Positions 44,360 through 54,731 of a DNA stretch of 64,000 nt are shown one piece after another. The stretch is from assembly GCA_900618795.1 (NCBI GenBank), contig UYJD01000003.1, positions 2,073,434 through 2,137,433 on the forward strand. Direction: 5' to 3'. The stretch comes from Cyanodermella asteris. Taxonomy: Eukaryota > Ascomycota > Lecanoromycetes > Ostropales > Stictidaceae. The notes beneath the pieces were generated by a model, which saw only the letters and a program-made list of their open reading frames with translations, was not told where the DNA came from and did not search any database. The position numbers and the translations under genes were made by a program. Positions within the stretch are counted from its first letter, which is position 1. Each line of letters opens with the position of its first letter.

Positions 44360-45558
44360 AGACCCAGTGTCAGTGTCCATTCATGACACATGTTGCGGTT
44401 GCCAATGTAATGCTGCGTCTTGAAGGACCCACGGCTCCGAATAATGCGCGAGGTCAATCCGAAGACCATTGAGTCAAGAAGCAAGGATCTTCCATTCACC
44501 GCCTCGCAGAAATCCGCCCAGAGCGTTCCACTGATACTACGTAGTCCTTTGCCTGTTACAAGGGAAGTAAACATATTTGGATCCAGGCGTTCACCAGCGC
44601 GGACGTCTCGACTTCGAGGATGCTTGTACATAGCGTTGAGGCTCAGCTCACGATGCTATCCTCTGACAAACGTGCGATGTCTGCTTTACCTAATTCCCAA
44701 CACGGAGCCGTAGATGAGCGCAGCCTGTGTCGGATTGCACACGTTGTATTACGAGAACATGGCTCACCGTTCATGCATTCAACGTTCGACCTTCTGAGAT
44801 CTTTGAAGTTAAGATCTGCAGCTGAATTCCCGGAACGGTACCGAAATTCACGGCTGCAAGGCGTTGTGAATCGAGCGAATCAACACTCGCACAGCGTCAG
44901 GCACGAGTGCACATCAAACAAACCAGCTCCCGAAATTTTGGTATCGCGACCATGGGATTCCGTCTCCGGCTTCTGGAGCTCGTAGCTCGAGAAAAAAAAG
45001 GGACGACTGCATCACTGCTACGCCCCTAACCTGAGCCTACGATACTCCGTCCTCGCTGTTGTAAGAGCGGGGTCTCCGGCTCGGCAGGCACTTCTCAAAA
45101 TTGTTGGCCTGGGGGATTTTGAACAAGTGACTACCTATGGTTTTTGCAGGCTGGACAGAGCGAAGAGAAATAAGCTTTGCTTGATCCTCATCTGTGACGA
45201 GAATCGGAGTCATTGGTAGATATACCGACAATTGCATTACCATTATATCGTAAAGCTGCCCCCGGCCACAGAACGGTGCCGAACGGTGTAGCGGCTTGAT
45301 GACAATGAGAAGTTTGACCTAGAATGTCAGTCTCGACGGTGCTTGGTAGGTGAGAAGTGATGTGCGGATTTTGGTGTGACACGGCACTCGAGCCCTTGTG
45401 CAAGGAGTGGCCGCCCAAACTGCGGCAGAGAAAAGTTGACGGAGTTCTGTGCCGTGTCCAGCAACTTTTTTGCGGGCCTGTCGGTGCGAAATGCTCACAC
45501 AGGCTCTGATCGCGAACTTCAACTCCCACGCTATTTAGGACTTTGAGGATCGGTCAGA
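44360..45558. other. Intergenic region, possibly with further exons
   Basis: 1.2 kb before NOP7. Open frames at 44420-44713 and about 44545-44985 (plus) look weakly coding and might be downstream exons of the preceding candidate gene. The NOP7 promoter must lie in the right half. Confidence 0.35.
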
Positions 45559-47691
45559 ATGCGCATCAAAAAGAAGGGTCAGTGTATAACACGCCGTCGG
45601 AGCATTTTCACTGACAATCTCCAGGCCAGGCCGGACAGGCGAAGAACTTTGTCACAAGAACACAGGCAGTGCGCAAGCTGCAAATATCGCTTCCGGATTT
45701 TAGACGACTATGCATTTTCAAAGGTACGTTTTGATCAATAGCCGAACGAGACTGTGGTCACTGACCTCCGCATAGGCATATATCCTAGAGAACCGCGCAA
45801 CAAGAAGAAGGCATCCAAGACTGCAGGACACTCTACCACTTTTTACTACTCCAAAGACATCCAGTATCTCCTTCACGAGCCACTTCTCGCCAAATTCAGA
45901 GAGCACAAGGCTGTTTCAAAGAAAATCGCTCGATCATTAGGAAGAGGAGAAGTTGGCGATGCAGCTCGATTGGACAAGACGTACAACAAGAAGCTTTCGC
46001 TAGACCACATAATCAAGGAAAGGTACCCAACCTTCATCGACGCATTGAGAGACTTGGACGATGCTCTGTCTCTTCTCTTCCTCTTCGCAAACCTCCCCTC
46101 TACCACCAATGTCCCTCCCAAGACGATTGCTCTTTGCCAACGTCTCTGCCTCGAGTTTCAGCATTACCTCATCACATCGCATTCGCTCAAGAAATCCTTC
46201 ATTTCCATCAAAGGTATCTACTGCCAGGCCACGATACAAGGGCAGGACATACTATGGCTTGTTCCACACAAATTCGTGCAAAGAGTTACAGGGGATGTCG
46301 ATTTCAGGATCATGGCCACATTCGTCGAGTTCTACACAACGCTGCTCGGATTTGTCAATTACAGACTATACTCGACAATCGGCTTAGTGTATCCTCCCAA
46401 GCTTGACCAGAAAGCGGATGAGCAGGGCGGCGAGCTTGGAGCGTTCAGACTCGAGGGGAGGGGCTTGAATAATGGCGCAGAACTGCCAAAGGCCATTGCG
46501 AATGGTCAAGATGGAGAGGTTAACGACGCCACCGAAGTCGACCTGGAACTACAGAAGAAGGTTGACGAGGTTGCCAAGACCACTGTTGAAGACGAAGAAG
46601 ATGGCCTTGAACTGTCAACGAATGAGGACAAGCGCACTGACACGATTGACACATTCGAGGCCGCCGGGAAAGACGCCGATATCCTACAACAGCCGTCGCT
46701 AGATAACGCAAGTGCTGGCGACCTGTTCTCGCAAATCACCGTCTATATCAACAGAGAAACGCCTCGAGCGCCCCTCGAGTTCCTGCTGCGAGCCTTCGGT
46801 TGCAAGCGCATTGGCTGGGAGTCTGTCCACGGCTCTGGGGCATTCACCCACGACGAGAGCGACCCCAGCATCACACATCAGATTGTCGATCGTCCGCCCG
46901 TCGACCTTGACGAGATGGACAGAGACGAGGACGAAGGCGAAAGACCGAAGACGTTCGCCTACGGTTTCCGAGTGCCCGGGCGGACATACGTCCAGCCGCA
47001 ATGGGTATGGGATTGCTTGAATGAAGGCAAACTGCTCCGACCCGATCTCTACGCTCCCGGCGCAACGCTGCCACCTCATTTGAGTCCCTTTGTCAAGGCC
47101 AAGCCCGGTCAGTATGACCCGACGAAGACCCTGGAAGAGCAGGAACGTGAGGGCGAAGCCGAAGAGTTCGAAGAAGCGGAAAGGGAAGCCACAGCGCTCG
47201 AGAACGGCGATGCGAGCGAAGAGGACGCTTCAGCTTCCGAAGACGGTGTCGACGAGGACGAAGACGACGAGGCGCTCGAGAACGGCATGCAAGTCGCCGG
47301 CTCCGAAGATGAAGAGGAAGACGCCGAGTCGGACGCCGAGTCGTTCGGGGGCTTCGAGGACAAGGACGAGATGGACGACGAGGAGCGCGAAAAGGTGTTG
47401 CAGCAGCTAGAGCTGGAGGCCGAAGCGAAGAACCTGAAGCTCGCAGATGTCGCCGAAAAGAAGGGCCTTGCGGGCATCTTGAAGAACACGAGCGGCAACG
47501 AAGCCAGGCGGAAGGCGGAGAGGAAGCGTCTGGCTGCGGAAGAGGAGGAGACGCGACGGGTGGGCATGATGCCGCGGAAGAAGCAGAAGCTGTACAAGAA
47601 GATGAAGTACGGTATCAACCGAGACGAGGGCCAGGCGGAGGCGCTGAGGACGAAGAAGAGGAAGATCGAAAAGGGCAAGACGAATGCTTGA
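45559..47691 (+). CDS. NOP7: Pescadillo homologue, ribosome biogenesis factor
   Basis: A nucleolar protein of the Nop7-Erb1-Ytm1 (PeBoW) complex, needed for 27S pre-rRNA processing and 60S assembly. Exons are 45559-45577, 45625-45723 and 45776-47691, with introns of 47 and 52 nt, both phase 1. The 677-residue product begins [20 protein letters not shown], the canonical pescadillo start. The N-terminal domain follows ([49 protein letters not shown]). A BRCT domain lies at about 355-455 ([14 protein letters not shown]...[12 protein letters not shown]). The C-terminus is a long acidic then basic coiled coil ending in lysine-rich nuclear-type signals. The 19-nt first exon is typical of fungal NOP7 genes. 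It is convergent with the CoA-synthetase gene, 194 bp apart. Confidence 0.96.
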
Positions 47692-47885
47692 TGGGAAAAT
47701 TCATGACTTGTGCATACTATAGCTCTGGGGATTGGCGCGAGGGCGTTTAGTGGACGGTGATGTGAGCTTGCTCCGACGTTCACGAATTCGAAAACTGTCT
47801 AGACGATCGTCATAAGATCAATTGAAATGCTTCAAATCCACACTGTTTCATGACCATGCACAACGACGGTGTATCTTCACATCTC

Positions 47886-49816
47886 TTACGATGCCACATC
47901 AGGGAAGATCTCCCTGACCAGCGATTTCTTGTTCACCTTCCCCATCGCGTTCTTCGGGATGCTCTCCACCGTCTTGAGCTCCTGCGGCACCTTGTAGTTG
48001 GCCAACTTCTCCTTGAGCGCCCGTCGCATGTCCATGGGACCCCATTCCTTTCCATTCTTCCCCGCCGTCTTGCCCTGCTCCGTCAGCACCACGACGGCCG
48101 CAACCTTCTGTCCCCACTTATCGTCCGTCAGACCGACAACAGCAGCCTCGCTGACCTCCGGCAAGCTCAGCAGCTCCCGCTCAATTTCCAGAGCAGACAC
48201 CTTCTCGCCGCCCGTCTTGATGATGTCGGTACTGCTTCGACCCTTGATAAAGTAGCACGGCCCCTTGGCCCACTCTCCACTCTTGCCCGTGCCCGCGCCC
48301 TCGACGTTCCGTCGGACCGCAACGTCACCGGTCTTGAACCAGGGCTTCCCGCCATCTTCCGAAGCCACGAATTCCTTCTTGTTCGCTTCCTCGTTACGCC
48401 AGTATCCTCCAAAAACCGTGGGCCCACGAAGCTGGATCTCACCTTCGCGCTCCTTGCCATCGGCGCCCGTCTCTTCGCCCGGCTTGATCACTTCGTGGGT
48501 ATCGTTGTCCACCAGACGGACATCCACCGTCGGTAGCGCCCAGCCGACGGAGCCGTCCACGCGGTCTTCGTTGGCGAGGCCGCAGGACAGCGCCATTCCG
48601 ACTTCGGTCATGCCGAAGCGCTCGAGGAGGACGTTGTCGTTGGAGATTTCTCCCCAGGCTTTCTTGGTGGGGAGCGGCAGGGCAGCGGAGCCGGAGATGT
48701 TGAGTCGGAGGTTTTCGCGCTTGAAGGCCGTTTGTGCGGCGTCTTTAGTTTCTTGCCGGAGGGAGGTGAAGGTCTGGAGGAGGCGCTGGTAGATTGTCGG
48801 CACGACGGTCCAGAAGGTGATTGGCTCGTACTCGGTCCCGTTCTCGCGCTTCTTGTTCTGGAATGGAGCAGCGAAGCGCTCGTACACCTTGTCCACGTTG
48901 AACGGGAAGAGCAGTTCGATGGTGCTTCCGGCGAACAGGGGCGTGAGAAGAGCATTCACAACACCGTGAATGTGGTGTAATGGCAGGACGTGCAGCAGAT
49001 GGTCGTTCTTCGAGTATTCCCAAGCTTCGTACAACGACTTTGCCTGGGCTGTAAGGACCGACTGATGCAGCAGTACGCCCTTGGGCCTGGATGTGGTACC
49101 AGATGTATGCAGCATCATGCCTCCTTCATGCTTGCTCAGCGTCGAGCGCAACTCCACCGGCTTCGCGCGATCTGGGTTGTCGCCCTTGTGCTTATCCACA
49201 TAGACATAGATCGGCTTCTTCTCCATCGCCTTGAAGTCGTGACCCAGGACCTCTTCCGCCTTGCTCTTGTACCGCTCCGTCGAAAGCAACGCTATCGACT
49301 GGCTGTTCTCCACAATGTATTCGAGTTCGGCGCTAGGGAAGCTCGGCGACATGGGCACCGCAATGGCATGGTTGGCAAACAAAGCCAGAATGGTCACTAT
49401 ACCGACAGTCAGTTCTCGCGCTCGCATCACGTCTTCTTTCGCTCGGGCGGTTTGCGCGCACCCACATAGTCGTAGCTATTCTCGACGAGAAACGCAACGC
49501 GCTCGCCGTTCAAGCTCTCCGCGCCCGCCTCACTGACAATCGCTTGCTTCCGCTCCGCAACATCGCTGAGCAGCTCGCCGTACGTGAACCGCCGGCCGGA
49601 AAGCGAATGTATAATGGCCGTCGACCTGGGGTCGTGTTTCGCAATCGCCTCGAAGATGGGCAGCTGCGGGAGGGTCAACGAGGAGGAGGCCGCCATTCTG
49701 GGGCCGCTGCTGGTGAAGGAGCGCGCCGAGGTGCTGACAATGGTGAACGTCGACGACGACGGACGGGCGAAGGAAGCTGAAGAGAAGAACAGCCTGCGGG
49801 GAAAGCGGGCTAGCAT
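47886..49816 (-). CDS. Mitochondrial acyl/malonyl-CoA synthetase (ACSF3-like)
   Basis: An adenylate-forming enzyme that activates a carboxylate, probably malonate or a short/medium fatty acid, to its CoA ester. Exons 49816-49462 and 49396-47886 flank a 65-nt intron (GTGCGC...TAG), giving 621 residues. The junction restores ENSYDYV/VTILALFANHAIAVP. The presequence MLARFPRRLFFSSASFARP is Arg/Ser-rich and acid-free, fitting mitochondria. Motifs: LHTSGTTSRPKGVLL (P-loop), ERFGMTEVGMALS, WFKTGDVAV, KGRSSTDIIKTGGEKVSALEIE and the C-terminal PKNAMGKVNKKSL with the catalytic lysine. No peroxisomal C-terminal tripeptide is present. Overall pattern is closest to malonyl-CoA synthetase/ACSF3; the substrate is inferred. 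Confidence 0.92.
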
Positions 49817-50184
49817 GGTATAGTTATACAAGATAAGACGAAAACGAAACGAGCGCAGGCAGGCAAGCAAGAAGAAAATGTTACGGAAGCATCTATGGGT
49901 CGCAAGAGCACGGGGTGTGGGGTTGAGTGTGACGTGAAATTTGGATTATTGCTGGATCCGTAGGCAGTCTGGCGGAAGGATTGACGTCGTGTCCAACGTT
50001 AAGCGTCACTTCTCGTCGTCGTAAGTCTGCCGGAGCTGCTATATCGGCCCGATTTATGCACCTTCTATACTCTATTTCAAATTCATCCTAGTTCAACACT
50101 TCGATGCGTGCTGATCAATTTTAGGCACTTTCCTATCTTGACTTTACCGGTTTTGAACTTTCCGGTCATCATCCCAGTTTATCG
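49817..50184. promoter_or_regulatory. Bidirectional promoter, CoA synthetase and BolA genes
   Basis: 370 bp between two divergent genes, both with likely mitochondrial products. T/C-rich with short AT stretches near 50060-50160. No definite TATA or CCAAT box. Confidence 0.5.
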
Positions 50185-50836
50185 ATGCTTTTATCTCGCC
50201 TCCTAATCACTCCGTGCAGATCTTTTGCTAGGATGGCGAGCACATCCGCTACCCCTGTCGAAGATATCATCCGTGAGCGTGTAAGTACAGTTCTTAGTTT
50301 GCAAAACATTGTATTACTTTGATCAACAGTGCCAACATCACGTCTCCAACCTCTGCTTCGAGACGTGGGCCCATCTCAAACTCAATGTACCGAACAGTTT
50401 CTTCCAACAACCTCAAGCATTCAATGCCCCTTTTATCTATCTATACATTGCCCCATGTACCCGACTCTCAAGTCTTCCCGTCTTCCTGTCTACCTACCTG
50501 CTACTTCCCCTCATCAACCCCCCCTAACATCTCCTGACGCTTCGCTCACAGATCACCTCAACCCTCACGCCCACCACCCTCCAAATCTCAAACGACTCGC
50601 ACCTGCACGCCCACCACCGCGCCATGGCCGGCTCCACCTCTCGCGAAACGCACTTCCGCCTCGAGATCGTCTCTCCCGCCTTTGCAAACAAGCCCCAGCC
50701 CGCCCGCCACCGCATGGTCTACACGCTCCTCGACGACGAGCTCAAGCGCGAAGGCGGCATTCACGCGCTGCAGCTGACGACGCGGACGCCGGAGGAGGAT
50801 GCGAAGCGGAGGGAGCGTGCTGCGGGGGAGGGATGA
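50185..50836 (+). CDS. BolA-family protein, probably mitochondrial
   Basis: BolA proteins pair with monothiol glutaredoxins in Fe-S cluster delivery. Exon 1 50185-50280 and exon 2 50552-50836 flank a 271-nt intron (GTAAGT...CAG), long for this window. The product is 126 residues. The BolA core is evident: LQISNDSHLHAHHRAMAG (conserved HxxH-type ligand region), ETHFRLEIVSPAF, ARHRMVYTLLDDEL and GGIHALQLTTRTPEE. The first ATG adds MLLSRLLITPCRSFARM, an ideal mitochondrial presequence. A second in-frame ATG at 50233 would make a protein without it. The first ATG has weak context (T at -3), the second strong (A at -3, G at +4). It corresponds best to the mitochondrial BolA1 group. Confidence 0.9.
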
Positions 50837-50900
50837 GTAGGGGATGAGGAGGAGTGGGTTGTTGGGCTGCGGACGGGTGGGCGTGTGGGCTTGTGAAGTA
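50824..50900 (+). other. G-rich tract with quadruplex potential in the BolA 3' region
   Basis: At least seven runs of three or more G on the coding strand within about 75 bp, overlapping and following the stop codon. The same strand is C-rich at 50450-50620, so skew reverses across the gene. Confidence 0.5.
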
Positions 50901-51643
50901 GGGGAGATGGGATGTTGTGGACGCGATGAGTGATTGGGTTTGGAGGATTGAGAGTGAGGATGAGGTGGAGAGTCTGGGGGTGATGGGACGGGACGGGAGT
51001 GGCGGTTCAGAACTAAGATGGGTGTCGAGTGAGGAGCGGGGCCGTGAGGGTGAGACGAGGCGTGAGAGGCATGAACGTGAGGAGTCGGGATCTTTTGGGA
51101 AGCCGTCGGATTACTGTTGGGAGACAAGGGCCGTGGAAAGGTTTTGTGCTTCGATCTAGTACTGGTTTTTCCTGGTTATTTTACCTCGAAGCAGTTGATG
51201 GTACAGTGCGAACCGATCATTCGAGGACCCCCTTTGGTTCAACAACCCGCTTAATTCGGACCCCGACGACTCAATTCAAAAAATAGAAGAACAAAATAAG
51301 ATACAAAAAAAAAGAGAGGAACGAAAGAAAGGGAAGAGGAAATGCTCAGCGTCATGTATACAGTCTAAGAGGGTTGGTCTGTCATGACTTTTCATGCATA
51401 AGGTTGCCAGTATCATGTGTGGTATCAAAAGTTCAGCTTCCTTAAAGAAACCCCGCCGTAGATGCCTTAAACGCCAGTTAGTTGTTCGTCCAGCCCCCTC
51501 CTCGTGCAGCGCTATAGCAACCAGTATGTCATGCTATCCGCACAGTGAGCTCTCATCAAAGCATATTTCGATAAGCATGTCTCGCACCAACTTTTTCGAT
51601 CTTCCTCTTCGCGCAAGTCTTTCTTTCGTCCACCGCTTTTACG
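50837..51643. other. Convergent intergenic region
   Basis: 0.8 kb between the ends of the BolA and eIF4E genes. The first 230 bp are G-rich on the plus strand. An A-rich stretch at 51277-51325 may hold polyadenylation signals. No gene seen. Confidence 0.5.
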
Positions 51644-52474
51644 CTACGCGACGAACCTCGGCTTAGCCCTCGTAGAACCGCTCTGCGCACTCTCCGTATG
51701 ACCCGAAAACTCCACCGTCTCGCTCGATTCCAACTTGAGCACCTCCTTGAACCGGCGTCCAATCTCCATGAGCACCTGCTTATTGCGCTCGTTGTCTCCA
51801 CCGGCTCCCTTGCCCTGTTTGCCCTGTCCCTTGCCCATGGTCTTGGTCCAGACGGAAATGCGGTGGAAGCCCTTGCGGACGTTGACGACGACGCCCATGA
51901 CTTCGTCTTCGTTCTCGCCCTCGAGCGTCTCGCCGATGGCGGCCAGCATGGTCCAGAGCCAGAGCTCGTCGATGGGCAGGCCGGGCTTGTCCTTTTTGTA
52001 GAACGAGTACGACCAGCGGCCGCCGTGCTTGTTTTGCGGGTCCTCCCATTCGGGTCGCACGCCGTGTTTGAAGAGGTGGTAGTCTGATTTGACGGCCAGT
52101 TCGGAGACGGCAGTAATGTTGTTCTACATTCACAAAAAAAAAATGGAGTCAGCTCGCCGCTTCGTTCTAGGGGTCGGTGGGTATTAACTTACGTAGACAC
52201 CCCAGAATTCTTCGACGCTGTCCAGGGTCACCACCTCCTTCAGTAGATCGTACCAGTTGTCGCCTTTTCCGCTCGGCGGCTTCGTGAACCAGAGCGTCCA
52301 CTTGTTCATCAACGGGTGCTTGACGGTGAAGTTTTCCTTGTCGTGGAAGACGGTCACGTCGCCGCCGGCGGCTTTGTCGAAGGCGGCATCTCCACCGGTT
52401 TCACCGCCTGGCGGAGAGAGCGGGATGGTGTTGAGGTCCACCTGCTTGTCGGCGTTCTCGGCCGCGGCAGCCAT
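51644..52474 (-). CDS. CDC33: Translation initiation factor eIF4E
   Basis: The cytosolic mRNA cap-binding protein that recruits eIF4G. Exons 52474-52193 and 52123-51644 flank a 69-nt intron (GTAAGT...TAG), giving 253 residues. The fold's landmarks are present: KHPLMNKWTLWF, GKGDNWYDLL with a cap-stacking tryptophan, VEEFWGVYNNI across the splice junction, GVRPEWEDPQNKHGGRW with the second stacking tryptophan and the cap-binding glutamate, LWLWTMLAAIGE, and RKGFHRISVWTK. A Gly/Lys-rich insertion (GKGQGKQGKGAGGDN) sits before the last helix, longer than in yeast. The N-terminal extension is Ala/Gly-rich and lacks domains. The name follows the yeast orthologue. Confidence 0.95.
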
Positions 52475-53267
52475 GGTGTGGGTTTAGCTGGAAGTGTAGG
52501 TTGTAGAGGGGAGGGCGAGGAGGAGAGGGTGAGTCGCAAAGAGGAGCTGTGTGCGAGTGTTGTAGTGCCGGTGCTCTGTTTCGCGAATCGCAGTGGGCAG
52601 GTGGGGATGCAGAAGTCGGTTGTAAGAAGCCGACGAGATATGGTTGTGGAAAGAGGTTTTTTGCGGATACAGAGCGATTGCCCGACGACGGAAGGCGACA
52701 GGCAGATATACGTGGCAAGATATGCGATCGGGTATCTGCGCACACGGCTTCCTGCTTGAGGTGTTTCAGGAGATTTGCTTTTGATCCATCTGATTTTCGA
52801 GAAACGGCAAACGATTCATGCGACACACAAATGTTCCGCAGCTGAGGCTCAGCTTGGCATCCAGAATCGACCGTTTCGGAGCTCTTTTCCGCAAAGCCAG
52901 ATTATTTCTTGACTTGAAGATGATCGAAGCAGGCAGTACCATGAACGTGCACTGACACTGATTGCGGTCTATGGGTGGTCGCCAGTGTTCACAATCAGGG
53001 TAGGCTCACGTCGCTCGAGCAAATGCGCTGCATTGGACGCCTCGTGTCACTCAACATTGCTTTGAGCTAGCTGGCCTTGTCGCAGTGATAGAGCTTGACA
53101 GGAGTGCATACTCGTGTCTGTTCGGGATGTAGACTCTCCTCATGAGATGGTAGCCGTGCCATGGAAAATAATCCCATCATCCAAGTCTATTGGTGGAAGT
53201 AAAGAAGCCCCCAATGAACGGCATGTAGACCGAACCGAACCTCTCACTCTTGCTCAGTCATCACCAC
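52475..53267. other. Intergenic region, eIF4E promoter
   Basis: 0.8 kb between two minus-strand genes, holding the eIF4E promoter and the SYM1 3' flank. No gene seen. Confidence 0.5.
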
Positions 53268-53989
53268 TCAAGCCAACTTCTCCTGAACCTTCTTCTTCCC
53301 CTCCTGGACCTTCTCCTCGACCTCCTCCACAACCCCACTCTTTCCACCGCCACTGTTTACGTAGCTCAAGTAACAATTCCAAAACAGCGCCACCACATTC
53401 ACGACCAGGACCCTGTGTTCCAACGGCACGAACGTAAAGTTCAGCGCCTGCACCGGCGGCCACACGATCCAATTCATCTTCAACGCCGGCATGTAGCTAT
53501 CGCTCAGTTTCTTCTGCACATCGCTACCCTCGAGGTACGCCATCGAACTCAAGAAACAGCCCAGGTTGGCGGACGCGAAGAGCGTTTGATCGGCGAGCAC
53601 GCGGGCGGCGGTCGTGGCGGCGGGGGATTTGAGGTTGATGCGCGCGAGCACCTTGTACCACATTGTCGCAGCGGGACCGAAGATTACTAGACGAGTAGCA
53701 CGTTAGGATCTAGGGGACAAGTGTAGGGGAGGTTGTGGTTGAGGTTGTTGGACGTACTGCCTCCGTAGCCGACCAGTCTGCCTGTACGAATCCAATCGTG
53801 CTTGTTGAAGCCCTTCTTCTCGACACCCTGCTGGCACATGATGTCTCCGACGCCGAACAGCACCTGGATCGAACATTTGTCAGTTGGAGTAGCTTCAGAA
53901 TCGCAAAGGGGGCTGAACCTCACCGCACTGGTGATGACGGGCGTCGCGAACGGCCGCCGGGCAAGCGCCCTCTGATAAAGACCAATCAT
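53268..53989 (-). CDS. SYM1: Mpv17/PMP22-family mitochondrial inner-membrane protein
   Basis: Three exons (53989-53924, 53863-53758, 53686-53268) with introns of 60 and 71 nt give 196 residues. The family forms four-helix membrane proteins; yeast Sym1 sits in the mitochondrial inner membrane and supports growth on ethanol under heat stress. Evidence: LYQRALARRPFATPVITSA, LFGVGDIMCQQGVE (the family's GD motif), RTGRLVGYGG/IIFGPAATMWYK across the second junction, DQTLFASANLGCF, and the signature MNWIVWPPVQALNFTFVPLEHRVL followed by a last helix ending in FWNCYLSY. A charged Lys/Glu tail follows. The symbol is by family similarity; the peroxisomal PMP22 branch is possible but less likely. Confidence 0.9.
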
Positions 53990-54731
53990 GGTCGTATGAT
54001 GCTTCGGGGCAAGGAAACAAAAGGATGGTGAGTTTAAAGAGCGATTGAGCCCTCAGGTTCGAGAGTGATGTGGGAGGAGAGTGAAAGTGAGAGTGTGTGT
54101 GCTGTATCGTGTGTCGGTCTGCGGGCTCTGTGAGCATCGGCGCAAGCTCCTTCTGACTGACGTCGTAGGCCAGATCGCGAGCTCGGGAAACTTGCGATCT
54201 TGTGCGATGTCCCTTGGCTTGGCTTGGACGCCCCTAACGACTTCGTTGCTTCTCTCCAATCATTCTGCCCACGCATTGACTTGCTACGTCTCGAAATGGT
54301 GGGCTTCATTCCTCGTAATGCTGCTATGTGATGGCGGTTCGAGCGTCCTGTGATCTTAGTTTTCTTTTTCGCATAGGAATCGAAAGTACTGCTCTGCTCA
54401 TCGTTTTCGGGTGGCAGGGCCTTATTTTGACAGCATTTAAGATAATGGAGCTAATTTAAACACAGCAGGAGCGTGTTTTGGTCATGGATTAAGCCTCAGT
54501 CATTGAGAATGACTGGGTTGGGCCAGAGCGGGAGTACAATGGAATGCACCGGGACTCTATTCTATTTACCACCCATTATGCTAAAAAAAATTAAAATCCC
54601 AGCTTTGATACACGTTCGACGGCAGCACGGCTCAACGGTGCAGATAGAATTGGACACTGTGGTGATTGCACATACTAGTAGAAGCTGTAGTCATAATTCA
54701 TGATATATCGTCGCTGCTCGGCGCCGACCGT
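53990..54731. other. Intergenic region, SYM1 promoter
   Basis: 0.7 kb between two minus-strand genes, holding the SYM1 promoter and the IKS1 3' flank. No gene seen. Confidence 0.5.

Noticed and set aside
44125-44631. 168-codon minus-strand open frame
   Set aside because: It competes with better plus-strand coding sequence; kept only as an alternative in the orphan-gene entry.
47109-47783. 224-codon minus-strand frame opposite the NOP7 C-terminus
   Set aside because: A Ser/Phe-rich shadow of the acidic Glu/Asp repeats of NOP7.
50588-51127. 179-codon minus-strand frame at the BolA 3' end
   Set aside because: Its Pro/His/Ser-rich product comes from the G-rich plus strand and overlaps the BolA coding exon.
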